A stretch of 64,000 bases of DNA from Sphingobium sp. DEHP117 (GTDB taxonomy: Bacteria > Pseudomonadota > Alphaproteobacteria > Sphingomonadales > Sphingomonadaceae): positions 62,001 through 126,000 of the forward strand of contig NZ_JAPFBJ010000003.1 of the NCBI RefSeq assembly GCF_030867385.1. The letters run 5' to 3'. Below the pieces are notes generated by a model. The model saw only the letters and a list, made by a program, of their open reading frames with translations, searched no databases and was not told the DNA's origin. This document shows positions 12,235-20,840 of the stretch, one piece after another; position 1 is the first letter of the stretch, and every line of letters starts with the position of its first letter. Made by a program: the position numbers and the translations under genes.

Positions 12235-12404
12235 CTAGGGGCTGTGGGGATTCAGTTCAGATGGAGCCGGGGCCGCAGGCGACCGCAGGGCAAAAGGGGG
12301 ATTGGCGAGCATCGGAGCGCAGCGTACTTAAAGGTACGTGAGCACCGAAGCGCAGAAAATAGCGCTTTGTAGGCCTATATGGACTGAATCCCCACAGCCC
12401 CTAG
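12235..12404. repeat. Palindromic repeat E3, intergenic
   Basis: 170 bp with a perfect 21-bp terminal inverted repeat starting CTAGGGGCTGTGGGG (12235-12255; complement at 12384-12404), so CTAG is at both ends. The core is nearly identical to E2 (GCATCGGAGCGCAGCGTACT, GGTACGTGAGCACCGAAGCG, AAAATAGCGCTTT). E3 has an extra GGGGCCGCAGGCGACCG-type stretch near the left end. It occupies the middle of the 408-nt divergent gap between 12117 and 12526. Outside the repeat I see nothing in that gap beyond the start signals of the two genes. Confidence 0.9.
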
Positions 12405-12525
12405 GTCGAGCGAACTGCCGGTATGTGCAGGCCCATGATCCGGCGCCGCTCACCACAGCCGGTGCAGCTCCGCCAATAATCCCTTGTTAACCATAGTCGA
12501 CTAGGCCTGCCCGGTAGGATAGGCC

Positions 12526-14511
12526 ATGCATGTAACCGCAGACGATCTCTTCCAGCTTTTCGTGGCGACGTTGATCGCGCCTTTTGCGGGTCCGCTTGCC
12601 GGAGCCGCGATCATCTGGTTGGGAGAACGCGCCGGGTGGGTTGCGCGGATGAGCGGCCCGCGCACATTCGGCCTCGGCGCCATTGCCGGCCTGTGCGTCC
12701 TGCCGTCTTTCGATGCGCTGGCGATCCGCTGGATCGGCCTCGGGTCTGTGTCGCTCCTCCATGCCGCAGGCGGCATTCTCGGCCTCGCCTATTGCCTGCG
12801 CCTGTCATGGCCTCCCCTATCCCACTGGGTATGGGCAGGCCTGCTATGGTGGTGCCTTGTCGCCCTGTTCACCGTCGATGTCGCGATGGGGGGCGCTCTT
12901 TACCAAAGCACGCTTGTGTTCGATCTCGTCAAGCATGGCGCGGTGGTGGAGGCTATCGTCCGGAGCGGACTGCCGCTGTCGGACCCCTTTTTCAACAGGC
13001 CGGGTCCCGCAGGCTATTATTATTATTTCTACCTGTGGGGCGCGCAGACCGAATATCTGAGCGGCGGGCTGGCGAGCGGGAGGCTGGCCTTCACCGCCAC
13101 GGCATTCTGGACGGCGATACCCTTCATCGCGGTTATGTGGGAGACGGCGCGGGCGGCCCACCTCATCCGGCCGGGCAGGGAGGCGCGTTTCTTAAGCATC
13201 TGCACCCTGCTGTTCTTCGTCAGCGGTGCGGACTTCCCGTTGGTCATCTTCCGCTCCTGGGCCGCTGAAACATGGATCGTGCAGGCGGAATACTGGACCG
13301 AGGAGGTGCGCTTCGCATCCGGCTCCGTCCTGTGGACGCCCCATCACATCATGAGTCTGTTGTCCGTCTTCACCGCGCTGCTCGCGGTCGGCAGGGTCAG
13401 GGCGAGCAGCGGGCGTCAGGCTGTGTTCTGGACGATCATCGCGGGCGGCGCATTTGCGGCGGCGTTCGGATCGTCGGTGTGGATCATGCTGACGGCCGTC
13501 GCGATCTTCGCCATCTGGGCGCTAGCGCGTGTCAGGCGCGATCCATGGATGATCGGGATCTTCGCCATCTGCGGCATGGTCGGCGCGCTGCTGGCGTCGG
13601 CGCAAATCCTCGATCTGCTGGCGGGGCGCGCACCGGGGCCGTTCCCCGTCGGCCTCACCATACGCCCCTTCATGGGAACCGCCTGGCAGAACGACCCCGA
13701 GTTGATCCTGCCGCTGCTGTTGTTCATGCCATTCCAATACGCCTTGCAATTCGGCGTCTTCGCGCTGGGCAGCTATATGTATTTCCGGGCGCGCCCTCCG
13801 GTGCGCGACGATCTTGGCGCAATGATGCGCTCGCTGCTCGTTGCCTCCGCCATCGGCGGCCTGATCGTGATGAGCTTCTTCAAATCGACGATCATCAACA
13901 ACGACCTGGGCTGGCGCGCGCCCTGGTTTGCGCAGCTGCCCGCAATGATCTGGACCGCGGCCGTGATGCAGAACATGCCCCGCGCGCTCAGGATGGGGCG
14001 TATGTTCACCGCCCTGCTCGTGCTCGGCTTTCTGCCCAACCTGTGGAATCTGGTGAGTTCGCGCATCGCCTTTTACTCCGGCGTGCAGACGTCCATCCGC
14101 CTCTTCAGGCCGCACCCCTACTGCGATTACAGCCAGCGCGCCGCTTATGGTTGGGCCAATGCCCATCTTCCTCCCAGCTCGGTCATCCAACATAATCCGG
14201 CCACTGCGCGCCGGATCTTTGATTTCGGCCTCTATGGGCATTTCAGGACAGGCGTGGCCGATCGCGATGCCGTGTTGTTCGGCGCCTCGCGTGCCCAGGT
14301 GCAGCAGCGGATAGCGCGGTTGCGCCCGATATTCGAGCAGCCCATGCCGGCCGATCGCATCAAGTCGATCGCGCGGTCGGAAGGCATCGACTCCCTGCTG
14401 TTCACGGATCTCGACCCGGTCTGGCGCTCAAGGCGCGGTCCGCCTGCCGGCGTTCCCTGCGCATGGCGGGACGACCGGGCCTGCGTCGCCCTGGTGAAAG
14501 CGATCCCATGA
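12526..14511 (+). CDS. Large multi-pass membrane protein with a YYYYFY motif
   Basis: 661 residues and roughly twelve hydrophobic segments. The most distinctive feature is GPAGYYYYFYLWG, with tyrosines at about 164-167, preceded by LSDPFFNRPG. A similar aromatic motif after a proline-rich loop is seen in DUF2298-type (YYY) membrane proteins of the GT-C fold, but the resemblance is only by eye. The soluble C-terminal part (about 520-661) has DPVWRSRRGPPAGVPCAWR. GGTAGGATAGGCC precedes ATG 12526. It overlaps the next gene through ATGA. The location beside glycosyltransferases suggests a surface-sugar role; the function is otherwise unknown. Confidence 0.7.
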   Translation: MHVTADDLFQLFVATLIAPFAGPLAGAAIIWLGERAGWVARMSGPRTFGLGAIAGLCVLPSFDALAIRWIGLGSVSLLHAAGGILGLAYCLRLSWPPLSHWVWAGLLWWCLVALFTVDVAMGGALYQSTLVFDLVKHGAVVEAIVRSGLPLSDPFFNRPGPAGYYYYFYLWGAQTEYLSGGLASGRLAFTATAFWTAIPFIAVMWETARAAHLIRPGREARFLSICTLLFFVSGADFPLVIFRSWAAETWIVQAEYWTEEVRFASGSVLWTPHHIMSLLSVFTALLAVGRVRASSGRQAVFWTIIAGGAFAAAFGSSVWIMLTAVAIFAIWALARVRRDPWMIGIFAICGMVGALLASAQILDLLAGRAPGPFPVGLTIRPFMGTAWQNDPELILPLLLFMPFQYALQFGVFALGSYMYFRARPPVRDDLGAMMRSLLVASAIGGLIVMSFFKSTIINNDLGWRAPWFAQLPAMIWTAAVMQNMPRALRMGRMFTALLVLGFLPNLWNLVSSRIAFYSGVQTSIRLFRPHPYCDYSQRAAYGWANAHLPPSSVIQHNPATARRIFDFGLYGHFRTGVADRDAVLFGASRAQVQQRIARLRPIFEQPMPADRIKSIARSEGIDSLLFTDLDPVWRSRRGPPAGVPCAWRDDRACVALVKAIP

Positions 14512-15110
14512 TCCGCTCGCTCGCAAAGCATGTCGGCCTCATGGCGATCGTCCCGGTGCTCGGGCTGCTCGGCCTCGTCGCGCTCATCCGCAGCCCGCTA
14601 CTCGCCAGTGTCGACATATTGTTCTACCGTGGCACCCTGCTCTGTATCCTGATTTCCGCAGGCATCTTCGCGCTGGGGCTGGCGACAAGGCGACGCACCA
14701 CACTCGGGGTTGAGAGCATCATCGCCGCCGCCGCACTTTCACTCAGCGTCAACCTGTGTTTTCTCATCGTGATCCCGGTGACGATAGACCGCTCCGTCAG
14801 CATATTTCTGCTCGCCAGCATCGAGAAGAACGACGGGGAATTGACCGCACACGATCTGCAGACGCTGTTCGTCAACGGCTATGTTCACGATTTGAGGCAG
14901 GTCGACCGCAGGATCCATGAACAGATCCGCTCCGGCAACATACGGATCGACAACGGAAAAATCGTCATGACCCAGCGCGGTCGAGCGTTTGTCCGCTTCT
15001 CGCGCACTGTCGCCGACGCGTTACACATTGACCCGCAATTTGTACGCGGCGGCCAGGCCCCAGACGCACTCGCCCCCGCCCCGGCCGAGCACCGCCAGCC
15101 CGGCGATTAG
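14508..15110 (+). CDS. Membrane protein with three hydrophobic segments and a soluble C-terminus
   Basis: 200 residues from ATG 14508, which overlaps the stop of the upstream gene (ATGA), so the two are translationally coupled; the longer frame beginning at 14463 lies inside that gene. Hydrophobic segments are at about 10-27, 40-58 and 68-93. The C-terminal half (about 100-175) is soluble, with LTAHDLQTLFVNGYVHDLRQ, RIHEQIRSGNIRIDNGKIV and MTQRGRAFV, which reads like a winged-helix or small regulatory domain, though I cannot name it. The tail is Ala/Pro-rich. It probably works with the YYYYFY membrane protein. Confidence 0.65.
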   Translation: MIRSLAKHVGLMAIVPVLGLLGLVALIRSPLLASVDILFYRGTLLCILISAGIFALGLATRRRTTLGVESIIAAAALSLSVNLCFLIVIPVTIDRSVSIFLLASIEKNDGELTAHDLQTLFVNGYVHDLRQVDRRIHEQIRSGNIRIDNGKIVMTQRGRAFVRFSRTVADALHIDPQFVRGGQAPDALAPAPAEHRQPGD

Positions 15111-15171
15111 CAGTTTGTAAAAGTTTGCGCCCTATTCTGAACCCAGGAAGATTGGGCAAATCGGGCAGAAA

Positions 15172-16716
15172 ATGAGCGCATTTGGACGGAAAAACGGCCC
15201 CGGGGCCATGCGGCCTGCCTTCGGCGTGGCCAAGCCCATGCAGGTTGTTACCCCGCAGTCCGCCGCGTCGGACAGACCGGCCGTCCCTGCGGACCCGATC
15301 GGCGGCGCCCAGTTCCCGCCGATAGACGCCACCACCCTGCCCCCGCTCGACGGTGAAGAGCTGTCGCCCCAGCAGACCAAGAACGCCGAGGCCATGGCGC
15401 GGCTGCAGGACCGCATGAACGCGGACCACAGTGCGCAGGAAGGCCCGCAAGGCTTCGAGGCCTCGGTTCACAAGATCAAGGAGCAGGTGCTGCCCCGCCT
15501 GCTCGAGCGCGTCGACCCCGAGGCTGCCGCGACGCTGACCAAGGATGAGCTGGCCGAGGAATTCCGCCCGATCATCATGGAGGTGCTCGCCGAACTCAAG
15601 CTCACCCTCAACCGGCGCGAGCAATTCGCGCTCGAGAAGGTGCTGGTCGACGAGCTGCTCGGCCTTGGCCCCTTGGAAGAGCTGATCAACGATCCGGACA
15701 TTTCGGACATCATGGTCAACGGCCCGCTCCAGACCTACATCGAAAAGAAGGGCAAGCTCCAGATCGCGCCGATCCAGTTCCGCGACGAGGAGCATCTGTT
15801 CCAGATCGCGCAGCGCATCGTCAACAAGGTCGGCCGTCGTGTCGACCAGACGACGCCGCTGGCCGACGCCCGCCTGCCCGATGGCTCGCGCGTCAACGTG
15901 ATCGTGCCGCCGCTGTCCTTGCGCGGTACCGCCATCTCGATCCGTAAATTCTCGGCCAAGCCGATCACGCTCGATAATCTCGCCGAATGGGGCGCGATGA
16001 GCCAGAAGATGTGCACCGCACTGAAGATCGCGGGCGCCTGCCGCTTCAACATCGTCATCTCGGGCGGCACCGGCTCGGGCAAGACGACGATGCTCAACGC
16101 GCTGTCCAAAATGATCGACCCCGGCGAGCGCGTGTTGACCATCGAGGACGCAGCCGAACTCCGCCTGCAACAGCCGCACTGGCTGCCGCTCGAAACCCGC
16201 CCCGCGAACCTTGAGGGGCAAGGCGCGATCACCATCGGCGATCTCGTCAAGAACGCCCTGCGTATGCGCCCCGATCGCATCATCCTCGGCGAAATTCGTG
16301 GCGCGGAGTGCTTTGACCTGCTCGCCGCCATGAACACCGGCCATGACGGCTCCATGTGTACGCTTCACTCCAACTCGCCCCGCGAGTGCCTGGGCCGTAT
16401 GGAGAACATGATCCTGATGGGCGACATCAAAATCCCCAAGGAAGCGATCTCCAAGCAGATCGCCGACTCGGTCGACCTCATCGTGCAGGTCAAGCGCCTG
16501 CGTGACGGCTCCCGCCGCGTCACCAACATCACCGAGGTGATCGGCATGGAGGGCGAGGTGATCGTGACGCAGGAGCTGTTCAAGTTTGAATATCTCTCCG
16601 AAGACCCCAGCGGCAAGATCATCGGCGAATACCGCTCCATGGGCCTGCGCCCCTATACGCTGGAAAAGGCGCGCGGTTTCGGTTTCGATCAGGCGATGCT
16701 GGACGCCTGCCTGTAA
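15172..16716 (+). CDS. cpaF: CpaF-type secretion ATPase (Tad pilus / type II-IV secretion family)
   Basis: 514 residues. An N-terminal linker of about 95 residues rich in Pro/Ala is followed by the CpaF N-domain and the ATPase core. The Walker A motif GGTGSGKTT is at about 298-306. The Asp box VLTIEDAAELRLQQPHWLPL, the Walker B ILGEIRGAECFDLL and the His box MNTGHDGSMCTLHSNSPREC (as GHDGSMCTLHSN) follow in order. CpaF powers assembly of Tad/Flp pili at the inner membrane. No cpaB, cpaC, cpaE, tadB, tadC or pilin gene lies nearby: the neighbours are a glycan gene set and a methyltransferase-like gene. The assignment is secure; its partners must be elsewhere. Confidence 0.95.
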   Translation: MSAFGRKNGPGAMRPAFGVAKPMQVVTPQSAASDRPAVPADPIGGAQFPPIDATTLPPLDGEELSPQQTKNAEAMARLQDRMNADHSAQEGPQGFEASVHKIKEQVLPRLLERVDPEAAATLTKDELAEEFRPIIMEVLAELKLTLNRREQFALEKVLVDELLGLGPLEELINDPDISDIMVNGPLQTYIEKKGKLQIAPIQFRDEEHLFQIAQRIVNKVGRRVDQTTPLADARLPDGSRVNVIVPPLSLRGTAISIRKFSAKPITLDNLAEWGAMSQKMCTALKIAGACRFNIVISGGTGSGKTTMLNALSKMIDPGERVLTIEDAAELRLQQPHWLPLETRPANLEGQGAITIGDLVKNALRMRPDRIILGEIRGAECFDLLAAMNTGHDGSMCTLHSNSPRECLGRMENMILMGDIKIPKEAISKQIADSVDLIVQVKRLRDGSRRVTNITEVIGMEGEVIVTQELFKFEYLSEDPSGKIIGEYRSMGLRPYTLEKARGFGFDQAMLDACL

Positions 16717-16819
16717 ACGGCGAGCGTCAACTCATCCCATAATCTCACAACAGTGCATTGCGCGGGCTGCGGCGCGCCTATAGTCTTCGGCGCTCCCCCC
16801 TCTTGCCGGAGAACCGTCG

Positions 16820-17611
16820 ATGCCGCGCCTTCCCAAATGCCTCGCACTTGCCGCCATGCTCCCGCTCGCATTTTCGGTTGCGCCCCTATCGGCGCAACAT
16901 CACGGCGCGCACATTGACCCGGCCATCGCCGCTGCCGTCGCGTCCTCTGCCCGCACGCCGGAGAACATGGCGCGCGACAAATATCGCCATCCCGCCGAGA
17001 CCCTGACCTTCTTTGGCGTCAAACCCAGCGACACCGTGCTGGAATTCAACCCCGGCGGCGGCTGGTATACCGAGATTCTCACGCCGGTCGTGGCTGGCCA
17101 TGGCCACTATATCGGCACGCAGGCGCCCGGCGCAGGGCTGGACAAGCTCAAGGCCCGGTTCACCGGCGCGCACATCCGCTTTGTCGATTGGCCCGTAGGC
17201 GACGTGATCCCGGCAGGCAGCGTCGATACCATCCTCACCTTCCGCAACGTCCATAATCTCGTGATGAAGGACGCGGCGCCCGCCGCCTTCGCGACCTTCT
17301 TCAAGCTGCTGAAGCCAGGCGGCACCTTGGGCGTGGTCGATCACCGCCTGCCTGAGACACGCGACTCGGCCATGGAAAAGACCAGCGGCTATCTGAAGCT
17401 ATCGACCGTGCGCAAGCTGGCGGAGGACGCGGGCTTCGTGCTGGAGGCACAGTCAGAGATCAACGCCAACCCCAAGGACAGCGCAGATTGGGAGAAGGGC
17501 GTGTGGACGCTACCGCCCACGTTGACGAACGGCGCGGTCGATCGCGACAAATATCTCGCCATAGGGGAAAGTGACCGCATGACGCTGCGCTTCCGCAAGC
17601 CGAAGAGCTGA
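16820..17611 (+). CDS. Exported class I methyltransferase-like protein
   Basis: 263 residues with a clear signal peptide (about 1-25, MLPLAFSVAPLSAQ). The mature part has a Rossmann methyltransferase pattern: DTVLEFNPGGGWYTEIL at motif I, VDTILTFRNVHNLV at motif IV and FFKLLKPGGTLGVVDHR at motif V/VI. Motif I is FNPGGG rather than the usual LGCGxG. This corresponds to the predicted methyltransferases of COG4798. An exported SAM-dependent enzyme is puzzling because SAM is cytoplasmic; the protein may bind another ligand. GGAG sits about 12 nt before ATG 16820. It is flanked by cpaF (gap 103 nt) and a DMT transporter. Confidence 0.8.
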   Translation: MPRLPKCLALAAMLPLAFSVAPLSAQHHGAHIDPAIAAAVASSARTPENMARDKYRHPAETLTFFGVKPSDTVLEFNPGGGWYTEILTPVVAGHGHYIGTQAPGAGLDKLKARFTGAHIRFVDWPVGDVIPAGSVDTILTFRNVHNLVMKDAAPAAFATFFKLLKPGGTLGVVDHRLPETRDSAMEKTSGYLKLSTVRKLAEDAGFVLEAQSEINANPKDSADWEKGVWTLPPTLTNGAVDRDKYLAIGESDRMTLRFRKPKS

Positions 17612-17680
17612 CCAACCCGCGCGTCACCAAGGGCGGGGTCAAGGCATTGCACTAAAGACCATTCGTGCTAATGGAGGCCC

Positions 17681-18601
17681 ATGCCTCCGCCCACCTCCCC
17701 GCCCCCCTCACGTCCGCTCTATGCGCTGACGTTGCGGCTGCTTTCGATGCTGGCCGTCTCGATCATGTTCGCCAGCGTGAAATGGCTGAGCGAACATGGC
17801 GTGAACATCGTTGAATCGCTGTTCTATCGCCAACTATGGGGGATGCCCATCGCGCTGGCGGGCGTGATGATGGGGCCAGGGCTGGCCGCGCTCAAGACGC
17901 GGCATCTCGGCGGACATGTCAGCCGGGCCACGCTCGGCTCGATGGGCATGGTGCTGAATTTCGGAGGATATATCCTTTTGCCGCTGGCTGAGGCCACGAC
18001 GATCGGCTTCAGCATGCCGATTTTCGCAACCCTGCTCTCGGTCATGCTGCTCCGGGAGCGGCCGGGCATCCATCGATGGGCGGCGGTTATTATGGGCTTC
18101 CTCGGCGTGCTGGTCATCGTCGGTCCGGGGCATCATGCAGGCGTTACGACGTTGGGGATCATCGTTGCGGTAAGTGCGGCGGTAGTGACCGCCTGCATCT
18201 CCTTGCTGTTGCGTCAGCTGAGCCAGAAGGAGCATTCCTCCGTCATCGTCTTCTATTTCACCTTGCTGCCGCTGCCGTTTCTGGGGCTGGCGATGTTGTG
18301 GTTCGGGCAGGCCCACGACGCTGCGACATGGGCCATGTTGATCGTGCTGGGAACAATGGGCGGCATAGCCCAGCTGCTCATGACCGCCGCGTTGCGCTGG
18401 GGGCCTGTGTCGCTGGTGCTGCCGATGGATTACTCGTCCCTGCTCTGGTCCACATTGCTCGGCTGGCTGGTCTGGCAGACATGGCCCGGCAACTCGACCT
18501 GGGCAGGAGCAGCTATCATCGCGGGCAGCAGCCTCTACATCCTGTGGCGGGAGCGTGTGAAGCATCGGGAATCGATCGACCGGGAAGTCACAGTGCCCTG
18601 A
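17681..18601 (+). CDS. DMT (EamA) family transporter
   Basis: 306 residues with ten hydrophobic segments in two EamA repeats (about 15-145 and 160-295). LYALTLRLLSMLAVSIMFAS, LPLAEATTIGFSMPIFATLL and LLRERPGIHRWAAVIMGFLG are typical of drug/metabolite exporters. GGAGG is 5 nt before ATG 17681. It ends 9 nt from the convergent gene at 18611. The substrate cannot be read from sequence. Confidence 0.9.
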   Translation: MPPPTSPPPSRPLYALTLRLLSMLAVSIMFASVKWLSEHGVNIVESLFYRQLWGMPIALAGVMMGPGLAALKTRHLGGHVSRATLGSMGMVLNFGGYILLPLAEATTIGFSMPIFATLLSVMLLRERPGIHRWAAVIMGFLGVLVIVGPGHHAGVTTLGIIVAVSAAVVTACISLLLRQLSQKEHSSVIVFYFTLLPLPFLGLAMLWFGQAHDAATWAMLIVLGTMGGIAQLLMTAALRWGPVSLVLPMDYSSLLWSTLLGWLVWQTWPGNSTWAGAAIIAGSSLYILWRERVKHRESIDREVTVP

Positions 18602-18610
18602 AAGCAAAGG

Positions 18611-19081
18611 CTACATCCAGCGGCGCACCCGCTGCCTGTATGCGCGATAGGCGTCGCCGAACTTGGTTTCCAGATACCGCTCCTCGCGCGCAATCACCTG
18701 AGTCTGGATGACGATGATCACCACAGGCAACAGCAAAAGCGCACCGGCGCTTGCAAATGCAAACCCCAGCCCGGCGTAGAGCAGGGCCATGCCCAGATAC
18801 ATGGGGTTACGCGTGAAGCGATACACGCCGCTGTCCACCAGCGCCGTTGCGGTTTTCCAGGGCTTTACGTCGGTCCCCGCCCGCCTGAACAGCCCGCTCG
18901 CCGCCAGCAGCAGCCCCGCGCCGGGCACGATAAGCGCAATCGCCAGCACGCCGCGCGTCAGCGGCGGCAGGCCCAGCGGCTGGCCAATCGCCCTGTCCGC
19001 CGCCAGCCCGATCATCAGAAATCCCAGATACACAAACGGCGGCGGAAACGTGACATGCGCGCTGTCGTCGTCGGCTTTCAT
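18611..19081 (-). CDS. Isoprenylcysteine carboxyl methyltransferase-like membrane protein
   Basis: 156 residues from ATG 19081, chosen because GGGGAG is about 7 nt upstream; ATG 19096 is the alternative. There are four hydrophobic segments. The C-terminal SGVYRFTRNPMYLGMALLYA and REERYLETKFGDAYRAYRQR are the signature of the ICMT/PEMT phospholipid methyltransferase superfamily. It probably methylates a small lipid or thiol-like molecule in the inner membrane. It lies 36 nt after gcvPB on the same strand, so it may be a distal member of the gcv transcript. Confidence 0.82.
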   Translation of the reverse strand: MKADDDSAHVTFPPPFVYLGFLMIGLAADRAIGQPLGLPPLTRGVLAIALIVPGAGLLLAASGLFRRAGTDVKPWKTATALVDSGVYRFTRNPMYLGMALLYAGLGFAFASAGALLLLPVVIIVIQTQVIAREERYLETKFGDAYRAYRQRVRRWM

Positions 19082-19117
19082 CGGCTTGCTCCCCACCCCT
19101 GTCAGGCGGGGCGCAGC

Positions 19118-20725
19118 TTATTCTGCCGCCGCCTGCACGGCAAGCCCGCCCGCTTCCTCCCACGCCAGCCGGGGCTTGCGCGCGGCGAGCGTCTCGTCCA
19201 GCCGCCGGCGCGGCGCGAACCACGGCGCGCCCTTCAGCGACTCGTCGCCCGCCTTCGCCCTTTCGGCGACAGACCGCAGCGCCATGATGAACTGGTCGAG
19301 CGCTGCCTTGCTCTCCGTCTCGGTCGGCTCGATCAGCATCGCGCCATGTACCACCAGCGGGAAATACATCGTCATCGGGTGATAGCCCTCGTCGATCAGC
19401 CCCTTGGCGACATCGAGGGTCGAAAAGCCCTCTGCCAGCCCTTTGTCGGAGAACAGCGCCTCGTGCATGCATGGGCCGGTCCCGCCGAACGGTGCATCCA
19501 CCACATCCTCCAGGCTGCGCAGGATGTAATTGGCGTTGAGCACCGCATCCTCCGCCACCTGCCGCAAGCCGTCCGCACCGTGCGAGAGGATGTATGCGAG
19601 GGCGCGGGTGAACATGCCCATCTGGCCGTGAAATGCGACCATGCGGCCGAAAGCCTGGCCATGGTCCGCACCCGCCGTCTCCTCCTCGACGAGGTGGAAG
19701 CTGCCGTCCGCCTGCCTCTCAACAATCGGCAGCGGCGCAAACGGCGCCAGCGCCTCGCTCAGCACCACCGGCCCGCTGCCCGGCCCGCCGCCGCCATGGG
19801 GGGTGGAGAAGGTCTTGTGCAGGTTGATGTGCATCGCGTCGACGCCGAGGTCGCCGGGGCGCACCCGGCCGACGATCGCGTTGAAGTTCGCGCCGTCGCA
19901 ATAGACGAACGCGCCCGCCGCATGCACGGCGTCGGCGATCTTCTTCATGTCGCGCTCGAACAGGCCACAGGTATTGGGGTTGGTGATCATCACCGCCGCG
20001 ACGTCGCAGTCCGGCCCGCCCACCCCGAGGCGCGCCTCCAAAGCCTCAAGGTCCACCCGCCCCTCTGGCGTTGCCGGAATATCCTCCACCGCATAGCCGC
20101 AGAAGGCCGCCGTGGCCGGATTGGTGCCATGTGCGCTTTCGGGCACAAGGATGACGGAACGCGCGTCTCCCCGCGCTTCCAGCGCCGCGCGGATCGCGAG
20201 CAGCCCGCACAGCTCGCCATGCGCACCCGCCTTCGGGCTCATCGCCACCGCCGCCATGCCGGTGAGGGTCTTCAGCCACTGGCCCAGCTCATGGATGACA
20301 GCAAGCGCACCCTGCACCTCAGACTGGGGTGACAGGGGGTGCAGATCCGCAAAGCCCGGCATCCGCGCTACTTTTTCATTGAGGCGCGGATTGTGCTTCA
20401 TCGTGCAGGAGCCGAGCGGAAACAGCCCTAGGTCGATGGCGTAATTCTGGCGCGACAGGCGGGTATAGTGCCGCACCGTCTCCTGCTCGGAAAGGCCCGG
20501 CAGGCCGATGGGCGTTGCCCGCTCCATGCCACCGAGGCGACTCGGCGCGGCGGGTACATCGGCCAGATCCACCCCGGTGCGGTCCGTGCTGCCGATCTCG
20601 AAGATCAACGGCTCTTCAAGCATCAGCGCGCGGTTGCCGGTTGCGGTCGGCGCAGCGATCAGCGCATCCGAAGCAGCCATTTCGGGCTTCCATCCGCTTT
20701 GGTTGCCAATTGCCTTGCCGCTCAT
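19118..20725 (-). CDS. gcvPB: Glycine dehydrogenase (decarboxylating) subunit 2, P-protein
   Basis: 535 residues. C-terminal half of the two-subunit P-protein, the PLP enzyme that decarboxylates glycine and loads the aminomethyl group on GcvH. The PLP lysine lies in NLHKTFSTPHGGGGPGSGP. LYPLGSCTMKHNPRLN appears here as LFPLGSCTMKHNPRLN, and GAHGELCGLLAIRA and SAHGTNPATA are also conserved. AGGAGG precedes ATG 20725. It is separated from gcvPA by 94 nt containing a terminator-like hairpin and a second palindrome, unusual in an otherwise tightly packed operon. It is about 20 residues longer at the N-terminus than many homologues. Confidence 0.97.
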   Translation of the reverse strand: MSGKAIGNQSGWKPEMAASDALIAAPTATGNRALMLEEPLIFEIGSTDRTGVDLADVPAAPSRLGGMERATPIGLPGLSEQETVRHYTRLSRQNYAIDLGLFPLGSCTMKHNPRLNEKVARMPGFADLHPLSPQSEVQGALAVIHELGQWLKTLTGMAAVAMSPKAGAHGELCGLLAIRAALEARGDARSVILVPESAHGTNPATAAFCGYAVEDIPATPEGRVDLEALEARLGVGGPDCDVAAVMITNPNTCGLFERDMKKIADAVHAAGAFVYCDGANFNAIVGRVRPGDLGVDAMHINLHKTFSTPHGGGGPGSGPVVLSEALAPFAPLPIVERQADGSFHLVEEETAGADHGQAFGRMVAFHGQMGMFTRALAYILSHGADGLRQVAEDAVLNANYILRSLEDVVDAPFGGTGPCMHEALFSDKGLAEGFSTLDVAKGLIDEGYHPMTMYFPLVVHGAMLIEPTETESKAALDQFIMALRSVAERAKAGDESLKGAPWFAPRRRLDETLAARKPRLAWEEAGGLAVQAAAE

Positions 20726-20742
20726 GCCAGCACCTCCTCAGA

Positions 20743-20784
20743 GCGATTTCGAAGCAGGCGCCTGCCTGCTGACTCGGAAATCGC
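20743..20784. repeat. Short palindrome before gcvPB
   Basis: GCGATTTC at 20743-20750 and GAAATCGC at 20777-20784 are exact complements. Between them lies a perfect inner palindrome, GCAGGCGCCTGC, at 20754-20765. It sits 18 nt upstream of the gcvPB start, just ahead of the AGGAGG, so in the transcript it could fold close to the ribosome binding site. Confidence 0.5.
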
Positions 20785-20790
20785 GGTCAA

Positions 20791-20840
20791 ACAAAAAAAT
20801 TGGAAGCGGTCATCCATCATTATTGGATCACCGCTTCCAA
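20791..20840 (-). terminator. Intrinsic terminator or attenuator at the end of gcvPA
   Basis: On the minus strand, TTGGAAGCGGT (20840-20830) pairs perfectly with ACCGCTTCCAA (20810-20800) over a 19-nt loop and is followed by seven T residues (20799-20793). The 5' arm consists of the last sense codons of gcvPA (Leu-Glu-Ala-Val), so the ribosome finishing gcvPA would cover it. That would make termination sensitive to translation. It separates gcvPA from gcvPB. Confidence 0.75.
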
